64,000 nt of DNA from Raffaelea ambrosiae (lineage: Eukaryota > Ascomycota > Sordariomycetes > Ophiostomatales > Ophiostomataceae), in contig PCDI01000009.1 of NCBI GenBank assembly GCA_002778195.1, forward strand, positions 438,291-502,290, in the 5' to 3' direction. The position numbers and the translations under genes were made by a program. Of the stretch, positions 35,586 through 44,800 are shown in pieces. Every line of letters starts with the position of its first letter. Within the stretch, counting starts at the first letter, position 1. Below the pieces are notes generated by a model. It ran no database searches and was not told the DNA's origin. It worked only from the letters and a program-made list of their open reading frames with translations.

Positions 35586-36881
35586 TCACTTCGTTGTATA
35601 CATGGACGTGTTGGCTGCTGGTGCTGCTGGCGCTGCAGCACCTGCTGGGTTGGCCTTGGCCTCCGCCAGCAGCTGTGTAAACACCTTTGTCAGCTTCGGC
35701 ACCGTCACCGCCCGGTTCTCGTAGATCTGATAGTGCACCACTAGTCGGTCGCCGCCCAGCTTCAGCCCCTCGGCCTTGCCCAGCTCCGCCAGCCGCGCCG
35801 TGTTCGCCAGCCGCGCCGTGTTCGCCACGCCCGACCCGGGCAGGTCCAGCCACACCATGTTCGTCTGCACCGGGTACTGCAGCTTGCCGCCGCGCTCCGT
35901 CCACAGCGCTGCCACCTCCTTGGCCAGCGCATGCGACGCCTGCAGCAGCCCGCCCTCGCCGTTGGGGCCGCTGCCAAACGTGGTGTCGACGGCGACGCGG
36001 GCGGCCGCAGCGATCACGCCGGCCTGGCGCAGCCCGCCGCCGATGGACTTGCGGATCCAGGTGGCGTGCTGGATGACGTCAGAGGGCCCTACGATGATGC
36101 TGCCAATCGGCGCGCCGAGACCCTTGGAGAAGCAGAGGCTGATGGTGTCGAAGCAGGCGGCATACTCTGTGAGGCTGCCGGGGACGGCGGCGGAAGCGGC
36201 CGCCTCCCACAGCCGCGCGCCGTCGCAGTGCATGCGGATGCCGTGCTCGCGGGCCCAGGCTGAGATGCGCTGGGCTTCAGCCAGCGGCATGACGACACCG
36301 TTCAGGGTGTTCTCGAGGCTGATCACCCGCGTCGGGCAGCTATGGATGTCGCCGCTGAGGTCGACGTGGGCCTGGACATCCTCGAGAGTGAGGTAGGTGC
36401 CGTTGGTCGGCACCACAGGCACGACCATGGCGCCGCTCAGAGAGGACACGCCGCCGGCCTCGTACTTGAAGATGTGCGACTGCCGGTCGCACAGCACCGA
36501 GTGCGGCGGCTGCGTCAGCAATGCACGCAGCGCCACCTGGTTACCCATTGTGCCCGACAGCACCAGCAGACCAGCTTCTTTGCCGGCCAGCTTGGCGCAG
36601 TGCGCCTCCAATGCTATCGTCGTCGGGTCCTCGTGGTAGACGTCGTCCAGTAGGGTGGTCTCCTGAATGGCTGCCAGCATGGCTGGCGTGGGCGTGGTCA
36701 TCGTGTCACCTGGTTGTTGGTCAGTCCACTGCACGGAAAGAGGGACGAAAGACCACACAGCGAGAGAGAGAGAGAGAGAGAGAGAGGAAGTCGGCTTACT
36801 TCGAAGGTCGATGCCACCGGCACCGGCGCTGCCGGCCCAGGCACTCGCTGGCGGCGGCTTGGCAGTCGGATCGCTGGCCAT
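35586..36881 (-). CDS. GLY1: Low-specificity L-threonine aldolase
   Basis: PLP enzyme that cleaves threonine (and allo-threonine) to glycine and acetaldehyde in the cytosol. Exons 36881-36800 and 36709-35586 join across a 90-nt intron (GTAAGC...AACCAG, phase 1) to give 401 aa. The junction restores the conserved GIDLRSDTMTTPTPAML. HCDGARLWEAA and SLCFSKGLGAPIGS carry the PLP-site residues, with the Schiff-base lysine near residue 223. The intron is a multiple of three and has no stop, so unspliced RNA stays in frame; upstream ATG 37022 is also in frame. An exact 18-bp tandem duplication at 35787-35822 inserts a second ANTARL hexapeptide. The C terminus is an Ala/Pro-rich tail ending SMYTTK. 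Confidence 0.95.
   Translation of the reverse strand: MASDPTAKPPPASAWAGSAGAGGIDLRSKPTSSLSLSLSLAVWSFVPLSVQWTDQQPGDTMTTPTPAMLAAIQETTLLDDVYHEDPTTIALEAHCAKLAGKEAGLLVLSGTMGNQVALRALLTQPPHSVLCDRQSHIFKYEAGGVSSLSGAMVVPVVPTNGTYLTLEDVQAHVDLSGDIHSCPTRVISLENTLNGVVMPLAEAQRISAWAREHGIRMHCDGARLWEAAASAAVPGSLTEYAACFDTISLCFSKGLGAPIGSIIVGPSDVIQHATWIRKSIGGGLRQAGVIAAAARVAVDTTFGSGPNGEGGLLQASHALAKEVAALWTERGGKLQYPVQTNMVWLDLPGSGVANTARLANTARLAELGKAEGLKLGGDRLVVHYQIYENRAVTVPKLTKVFTQLLAEAKANPAGAAAPAAPAANTSMYTTK
35787..35822 (-). repeat. 18-bp exact tandem duplication inside threonine aldolase
   Basis: Two head-to-tail copies of an 18-bp unit encode ANTARL twice in frame, within the C-terminal small domain. The identity of the copies at the DNA level points to a recent event. 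Confidence 0.9.
36763..36786. repeat. GA/CT microsatellite in the threonine aldolase intron
   Basis: A run of about 12 GA units on +, CT on the sense strand, forms much of the 90-nt intron. Confidence 0.85.
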
Positions 36882-39775
36882 GTTTGTTGATGATTGAAGC
36901 CGTGGAGGCGCAGAGTGAAAGCGGTGATGTTGGAAACAGGTCAATTGGTCTGCATTGACACCAAAGAGTGAGTGAATGAACGAGACACTGAGGCCCAGAG
37001 GCACAGGGACACAGGGAGGCATGTTAAATGTTTATAGAAGGCTGGATGCTTGCCCGACAATGCAGGGGCAGCAGCGATAAATCATGGAGAAAGCCGACAG
37101 GGCTACTCACAATTGCCTGCAGCGATACCGGCAGAGAAGCCGGTCGTCGTCGAATCTGCGTTGTTAGCCGGTTGTAGAGACCAGGAGACTGGTGAAGACG
37201 GGCCGTCGTGGGAATGGTTGAGGGTAAGAGATCAGAGACCGAGGTAGCAAGACAAGATGAGAGAAGGGGAGGTGCGAATCTGGGGACCTAGAGACCTAGA
37301 GACGGAGAAGACCCGAGAGAGAGGCAAAGAAACAGGAGAAACCAAGAGCAATTGAGATGGTGAGAAAAAGACGATGAGGGGAAATAGAACGGCAGACGCG
37401 ACACCGGAAGAGGAAAGTGAACTGCGAACCACCAGATAACGTACCAGAGATAGCGAGCACGCCGGCTGTTCTGTGCCGTGCGCCTCCTAACGCACAGAGC
37501 TGGCGCAGTCCGCGGCAAAGCACCGGTCGGTTCATCATGAGTCACTGGCCGGCCCGGGGAGCATTGTGTGGTGGGTGATGGCGGATGGCGGATGGCGGAT
37601 GTGTGAAGGGGGCGGAAAGCCGTGCAGAGCCGCGCAGAGCCGCTGAGATAGTTCTCGGGATGCTGTGTTGCTGCTGCCCCGCTTGTCTTAAAGCCGATGT
37701 GGGGCTCTGTTAGGAGGATAACTATGTAAGTGATCCAAGTGTTGCGCGCAAAGATGCAGAACTTGCAGGGCGGACATGTCTGCGCATGCCAATTCATTGA
37801 CTTGGCTGCCGTTATAGGCGCTGGCGCATGCAAGACCTGTCAGCGTCGCTGACCGGCTGTTCGGTGCATGTCTGCAGGAATGCGGGCATCCAGGAACATG
37901 ATCGGGCTAAGGCGTGATGATGTGGCCATGAAAAGAGTGGTGGAAAAACCAGCATCGTAACGAGGACTCGAGTTCGGGGAGTGGAAGGAGAGAGAGAGGG
38001 GAGGGAGAGAGAGAGAGAGAGAGAGAAAGATGAGCTGAGAGAATCGCAGAAAAAAAAAAGAGACAGACTGGAGAAAACTGGGAACGATGATAGCCAAAGC
38101 TAGGGTGAGCGGTTAGCAAACTGGAGTGAGCTGGGGATAATCTGAAGAAGAGGAGAAGTGGAAGAACGAAGAGAAGGAGGAAGACACGAGAAAGCCGAAA
38201 CGAGGAAGAGGAGACAGACCGGGGTCGCGGACAGAGGGAAACAAATGGAGGTCTCGGACTTGGCTGGCACGAGCTGGCCATCACAAGCATCTCCGAGAAG
38301 CAGATATGACGATATCGACAGTAATGAGGAGCACGAACGGCCAAGAACAGTGGAGAGAGACTGCGGATGCTCTCTGCACTCTCTGCAGTTGATGCAATCC
38401 GGCGAGAGACAAGAACGATTAGTGCCGGCCACTGCTGGTGATCGACAAGAGCTATGGTGCATCGTACCCTCCAGCAATGCCGTAGAGGCCGTGGGGCAGC
38501 CCGGGAAGATAGCAAGATTCTGGGTGCCTATGAGGAGAAGATAGTCCTGGCAAGGCCCACCCAGCCAGCACCTAGCCAGAAACGGTCGGATGACGACGTC
38601 TGCTCGCTCTGTGAACTGCCGCCACACTCCAACTCGGCATTTTCACAAGCTTTTGGTAGGTCCCCGGCTTGGCCACGGCGAGGGAGCTAGCGAAGAGCGA
38701 GCCACCTGAGGGGAAGACAGTGGGGAGCCAGCCTGGGAGCCAGCCAGAGCCAGCAGGGGCCAGTGGAGAGCCAGCCTATGGGAGCCATACTGAAGGAAAG
38801 CCACGCTAAACCCCACGCTGGAGAGCATCGAAAATAAAAAAAGATTTACATGGTACCTTAAACACACCCAAGACAGCCAATAATGATAATGCCCATCGCG
38901 TCTCCCATTGGCAGCAGAATCTTTATCGCATAACTGCGAGCAGGGCATTGCTTTGTAGATAGCAGGCAATACCACCATGTCGTCTCTTCGCATGCTGCGT
39001 GTCTCAGAACAATAGTACTACGCGTATCCACGTAGTATTTGCGGGAGCACGTACCCGTAGTAATACGTCGGCCGTGGTTACACTGTACCTCTCAGGCGCC
39101 ACTATCCCGTCCGTTGGTGCTCAAGCTAAAAAAACATGGTTTTGGCGTGACCCTCTTCAATAATAAGCTTGCCTAGCTTTGTTTTTGGGGGGGGGGAAGG
39201 CGGAGAGAAAGCACTGAGGAGGGTCGAAGGAGGAAGGTCCGACGGGTAAAAAAGTGCATTTGCAGGAAGGAGCCAGGGGAAGTTAACAAATTTAAAAAAG
39301 CTGGCCTGGACTACTGCTATGTATGTACTCGTACTAGCAAACAAAATCCTTTCGTTCTGATACTTAGCAGCTTTATTACTTCCCCTGTCCCTCGCTCTTG
39401 CCTTCCTTTTTCTGCCTCCTCTCGTGTTCCATCTCCCCTCCTCTTCTTGTTCCCTTCTCTATCCTTCGCCGTTCCCGTCGCCGTCATACCCGTTTGCATC
39501 GCGACTGTTCCTTTTTGGCGTGCTTACCTGGATACTGCCTTTTAAACCTTTTTTTGACTCCCTTCCCGTCTTTTACGTGTCTTGGCATCAGACGCAAAAA
39601 AAACGGGTTTCTTGGCTACCATCATCATTCTTCAACCTTAATTACACTTTTTGTTCTTTTTGGGAAAAGAGACCCTCTTCTCATTCCACCGTCCATGGTG
39701 TGTGGTTATTAACCCCCTCCGCCGCCGCCCAATTCGACTCTTGAGGGGAAGAAAAAAAGAGAGAGAGAGAGAGAG
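36882..39775. other. Divergent intergenic region, 2.9 kb, between threonine aldolase and GT17
   Basis: Purine-rich blocks on + at 37240-37420 and 37980-38260 are the leader-like signature of minus-strand transcription; 39361-39560 is pyrimidine-rich on + and precedes GT17. One ACTATGTA 8-mer is at 37731-37738 and a GA microsatellite at 38007-38028. Sequence around 38700-38790 repeats GAGCCAGCC-like words. ORFs at 37907-38627 on minus are low-complexity and not credible genes. Confidence 0.5.
39755..39775. repeat. GA microsatellite abutting the GT17 start codon
   Basis: An A-run and then about nine GA units run directly into the ATG at 39776. Confidence 0.9.
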
Positions 39776-41050
39776 ATGCGCATGCTCCAGCGCGCTTATG
39801 GGCCGACGCGCTTTGTGCGGATCGCGCTCATCGTCATCACCAGCTTTGTGATTTCCTGGTGCATCTGGCGGCCTGGCAGTCCGAGCAGTGTTGCTGCTAC
39901 TGCCCAAGGCGGCGCCGGCTCCCCTCCGATCAGCCTCTTTGGCGACAAGCGCGTGATCACCGACGGCAGCCCGCTGGCCAAGCTGCAGGAGCAGCAGCGG
40001 GTGCACCAGGCGGCGCTGGACGCCGAGGCCGCGGCCGTGTGCGGCGCCCGGGGCTGGAAGCCGTGGCACAAGTCGGCCAAGGCCAAGGCGTCGGGCACGC
40101 TGCAGCCGCGCAAGGTGTACGACCTGTTTCTGGTCAACGACGAGCTCGACTGGCTCGAGGTGCGCCTGAACACCACCTTCCACGAGGTCGACTACTTTGT
40201 CCTGGTCGAGGCCGCCAAGACGTTTACGGGCCTGCCGAAGCCCATGACCATCCGCGACAACTGGGGCCTCTTGACGCCCTACCACTCCAAGATCCTGTAC
40301 CACGAGCTCGTCTACCCCTCGCCCGACTACAACCCGCCCCGCCCCTGGGACCGCGAGGACCTGCAGCGCGACGCCATGCTCGGTCAGGTGCTGCTGGGGC
40401 CCGAGATCCGCGCCGCCCTGGGCGCACCCCCGCTGGCCGCTGCCGCCGAGCCGCAATGGGGCGACGTGCTGGTCGTGGCCGACGTCGACGAGATCCCGCG
40501 GCCCGAGGCCCTGCGCGCCCTGCGCCTGTGCGACTTCCCGACCCGCCTGACCATGGAGACCGACTTTTACTACTATGGCTTCCAGTTCCGGCACAGGTTC
40601 ACCAAAGCCTGGCCGCACCCGCAGGCGACCACCTTTGCCGGTGCCGCCGGCACCGTGTGGCCCGTCCATCTGCGGAACAACGACGGCGGCCGGGGCCCCG
40701 GCAACTCGCTGCTCACCCAGCTGTTTGGCCATCTGGTCCGCCGCTGGGAGCAGGGGACCATGACGCGCGCCGGCTGGCACTGCTCGTCGTGCTTTTCCAC
40801 CATAACCCAGCTGATGCACAAGCTGGAGAGCTTCTCCCACATGTATATGAACCAGGAGTACTTCCGCCAGCGCGACCGCGCCGCCGACTATGTGCGCCGT
40901 GGTGCCGACCTGTGGGACCGCGAGGGCCAGGAGTTCGACCGCATCGACAACAACACCGACGTGCCATCCCTCCTGCTGGCTGAGCCAGATCGCTATCGTT
41001 ATCTGCTGAACCGCGATGGCGAGTCGGCAGGATTTCTCGACTATCCATAG
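39776..41050 (+). CDS. GT17-family glycosyltransferase, type II membrane protein
   Basis: Single exon, 424 aa. The family includes animal beta-1,4-mannosyl-glycoprotein GlcNAc transferase (GnT-III), which adds bisecting GlcNAc; the fungal acceptor is unknown. A short basic N terminus (MRMLQRAYGPTRFVR) is followed by one membrane anchor at about 14-33, the layout of Golgi type II transferases. The catalytic part begins near VYDLFLVNDELDWLEVRLN. FVLVEAAKTFTGLPKP, then GDVLVVADVDEIPRPEAL with the acidic DVDE at 236-239, and FYYYGFQFRHR are GT17 hallmarks. WHCSSCF and FSHMYMNQEYF lie in the C-terminal half. Two ATGs three codons apart can serve as start; I use the first. Neighbouring genes give no pathway hint. 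Confidence 0.9.
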   Translation: MRMLQRAYGPTRFVRIALIVITSFVISWCIWRPGSPSSVAATAQGGAGSPPISLFGDKRVITDGSPLAKLQEQQRVHQAALDAEAAAVCGARGWKPWHKSAKAKASGTLQPRKVYDLFLVNDELDWLEVRLNTTFHEVDYFVLVEAAKTFTGLPKPMTIRDNWGLLTPYHSKILYHELVYPSPDYNPPRPWDREDLQRDAMLGQVLLGPEIRAALGAPPLAAAAEPQWGDVLVVADVDEIPRPEALRALRLCDFPTRLTMETDFYYYGFQFRHRFTKAWPHPQATTFAGAAGTVWPVHLRNNDGGRGPGNSLLTQLFGHLVRRWEQGTMTRAGWHCSSCFSTITQLMHKLESFSHMYMNQEYFRQRDRAADYVRRGADLWDREGQEFDRIDNNTDVPSLLLAEPDRYRYLLNRDGESAGFLDYP

Positions 41051-41824
41051 CAGGGAACGGGGGAGGGGATTGTGCCGCAAATAAAATAAATATGGAAGCG
41101 GACAGAAAGAGAAGATGAAACAACAATCGATGAGCGAGCCTCATTCGGGCGTGGGAACACTTTTCTTACTTGGCTGTCTTGGCTCTTGGCTCTTGGCTCT
41201 TGGCTCTTGGGTCGCTTCGACTTGGCAGAACAGCATTATCTCTTGGCGGACTGCAATGAATGAGAGTGGGCCCTTTTGTTAGACGGGATTTGGGGCGGTT
41301 TTTGTTGGATCATTTCGCACATTGCTATCTATTACCGGGAGAGGGACAACATGATTGATGGGCTTCCAGCATGTATACACCACGTATATAGCTCTCGGAC
41401 AAGGCGTTATTTTGCTCGGGCTCGTTTTTACTGATGCATTTATGATTTTCAAGGATTTGCCACATACTAAGACATCGTAATAGAAAGAGAAAGCAAGAGA
41501 CATTACTACTATGCCTCGTCCATGTGAAAGAAATAATGAATGCTATTGCTGTTTGGGTATTATCTTTCGCTTGCTGAAAATATAAGGCTGAAAAATGAAC
41601 AATAGATGCTTGAGTAAATGAGGAGTTACCAAGAATAAAATCAAAATCTCAAAATCTCCGAGACGGGTTTCCAGGGGTTTTGTTCCCAGAAGTTCTTCCA
41701 GTATCCAGTGGTTTATCCAAAATTTGCCCGAGTTGAGTTTTTTGTGTGTGCTTTTTATTTTCTTCTTCTCTTTCTCTTCCCAAGACCTCCAGATCTGTTT
41801 TCTCAAAGAGGTATCGCAGACACC
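41051..41824. other. Convergent intergenic region (3' flanks)
   Basis: Lies between the GT17 and bZIP stop codons. It holds a heptanucleotide repeat at 41179-41210 and AT-rich sequence after 41520. No gene is supported. Confidence 0.6.
41179..41210. repeat. Heptanucleotide tandem repeat (TTGGCTC)4
   Basis: Four full copies of TTGGCTC followed by a partial TTGG, in the 3' flank shared by two convergent genes. Confidence 0.9.
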
Positions 41825-44800
41825 TCAATCAATCACAGTCGTTGACACGGTCAGAGTCGTCGTCACCTCAATCGCCGAGAACGGCGACATCGATTTGCCC
41901 CGTGGTTCGGCCGAGGCTCCTGTGGGGGCCGCCGGTCCGGCTGCAGCGGCCGCAGCCCGAGCCTCGGCCAGCAAAATCGGGCCGACCACGCGCCGCACCA
42001 CACTCTCGAACGAACCACGCTCGATCACCGCGCCGAAATACAAACACTTCACGACGCCCGAGAGGCCGCGCTTGAGACCGTTGACCACGTCATTCCGCAG
42101 CAGCAGCGACAACGGGTAGTGTGCCGCCAGCTCGAACCACGCCTGAATGGGCGTGAGCTCCTTGTCCACGCATGGGTTGAGCGAATCGGCCAGGCCCTGC
42201 AGCGTCTCCAGCGTGACGCCTGGCGCGCGCCAGGACACATTGGGAACATGGCGCTCGTTGATTTGTCGTTGCTTGCGAGTCTGCTTCTTGGGCTTCCACA
42301 GTGTGCCTACTTCGTCGACTGTCTCCTCGATTCCGTCAAACACCTCATCAGGCGCACTGCGCAGCAGTATACTCGTCGCCATGAGCGCGTGGCCAGAGTC
42401 GGCACAAATGCCACCAGGTGGGGGGCAGTACTGGTGACCCGCATGTTCCCAACAGACGTGTTCAAGCGCAAGAATGAAGTTGACAGCTTGGTGGGTCTGC
42501 TCGAGAGTCATTTCTGTACTTGGTCCGCTGGTGCGCACCAGCGCCAGCGTCGACGCGGATGGATCCTGGCCCAGACCAGACGATGGCTGGCCTGCAAACG
42601 AAGCCGAACCAGGGAGAGATGGCGAATCTTGAGCAGACGCCAGCGACGCCGAAGACTCGGCTGCCAGAGACTGGGCCGTGCGTGGTCCGCAGGGGTGTGG
42701 TCTCATAGGTTCGTCGTCGTCGTCCTCTTCTTCTCGCGTATCCCCTTTCGATGACTGTGCTGAAAGAGGAAGCGAAAAGTTGTTGGTCGGGCTCCGCGAC
42801 CGCTCGGCGCCGCCGTCACGATGGTGTCCACCATAGTTGCCACCGTAGCCTCGTCCATAAGACGGCGAAGTCGACATTGGTTGAGCCGGGGGAGATGATC
42901 CATCCGAAGAGGATGCGGTCGAGATTTGGTAGACCGGTGTGCCCACATATTTGTCCATGACCAGCCTCACTGTGATGTCGTCCAGGTCGATGTCGCTGAA
43001 TAGAGAGCCGCCATGTTCAGGACTCATGTAGGGCATCGTGACGTCGCCCGTGCGCATCGTCGTGCCATACGAGGCCGAAGAGGAGGTATATGACAGTGGC
43101 GACAGAGATGCCGTGGCAGTATCAACTTCCATGGGACCTGAGCCCGCCATCGGAGAAGAAGAGTAAGCGTGCGGCGAAAGCTGAGACACCTTGACGCCAG
43201 CCGAAATATCGGTCGTCGGCCGCAATAAGCTGCTACCAATACCTACACCCGCACCTGCACCTCTGGCCGCCAGGCTGCCATTCGCCCGATTTTCGCGTCG
43301 AGGAAAATGATGCGCAGGAGCGCCAAAATCAAACGCGGAGTCTAGCGGTGGCTCACCTGCATGAGAGTAGAACCCCACGAGGGTGTTGTGTGCTGACTTG
43401 CCTACCGACATAGATCCGCTTCCAGGGAAGTACACGTCTGGTGCACCGGAAATCGGTCCGGAAATTGGCGGGGCAATCGGGGGAGCAACATGACGAGGAA
43501 TCGAAGGGGCAACCGGGGAAGCGACCACAGGAGCAATGGCGAGCGCGGGGACAGGAGAGGCAGCGGCAGGGCCAGCGTCAGGGACAGTTGCAGGAGCTGC
43601 CGGAGGGGTCGGGGGAGCCGGCGGGGCAATCGTAGGCGCAACACGGAGAGGGGCGTGTAGCGGGAAAGTGGACGCTGTAGCGCTTGCCGGGGGGTCGAGA
43701 GGCCGTATGGCTTCGACTGATGAAATGCTAGTGGCGTGGTTCGTTGGAGCACTGGCTGTCCGAGAGTGCGACAGGGGAAAGGACCGCGCAGGGGACTGCG
43801 ACAGTTGCGCAGCGTCTTTTACTTCTTTCGTCGGCGTGTTGTTTGTCGTCAGGCTCTCGAGTCCGAGGGTGTCGATCGGGGTCTCGTTGACGGGTGAGTC
43901 CGGTCTTACCACATCTTTGCTTGGCTGCAAGTCTGGCTGCAAGCCTGGCTGCAAGTCGGATACTGCCACACCCACATTGGACTTGTCTTCTTTCGCCTGC
44001 GTGGGTTCACCCGCTGAGCCAAACTCATGCGTGCCTGTGGTTGGGGCGGGTGCAGCCTTGAATGCTGCTAAATCTTCTTCAGTTGGCTCCTGAGCTGTAG
44101 CAGCATGCACCGTGCCAGAGTCGATTGCAAACTGTCCAGAGCTCGTAGGTTCTGCAGGAATGTGACTGAGTGGGAAACCAGAAGCCGGCAAGACGGTAAC
44201 CGGGGTACGCTCGGTAGTTGTCTCTGTGGAGGTAGCGTGCGTCGTTGGCGCATGCGGAGGCGGGAAGTTTGGTGGCGGCACAGCTGCGGGAAGGTAGCGT
44301 GTGTCGTGGAATCCGGTACCGTTTAAGTCGGGAGCCACGTGGATAGGGGGGGCAGAGTCTACGTTTGCAAGGCCGGAAGCCGTAAAGTCTCTAGCCGAAA
44401 AGTCGGGTTGTGTTAGGCTGGCCGCAGGAGGGCTGGTTTCTGTAGAATCGACTGCCATGGCCGTTGTGAGTTCTTCGTGGGTTGACTGGGCTACAGGAGC
44501 CAGACCCAAATCGAGGGTTGGGTCGGGCACAAATCCGCGGGCCACGTTGTTGCTCTGGCTGGATGCCAGAATCGTTGTCCTCCGCGAGTCGGCCACCAGG
44601 TCGTTGTCTTTGGGGGTCTCCGCAGTCGGAAAGCCGGAGGTCGGGGGCCCAAACTGAGGAGACACGCCATTCTTGGGGTATCCGTAGCCGTTCTGCTCGT
44701 GCTCCATGCTTCCGTACTGGTCGTGGCCGGCCTGATAGTATTGACTGTTTGTCATCGTCGTGTCCATATCCACGATTCCGTCAATGCCTCCCATAACGGC

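Noticed and set aside
39638..41080. 480-codon ORF antisense to GT17
   Set aside because: Antisense shadow; GT17 motifs are in the + frame.
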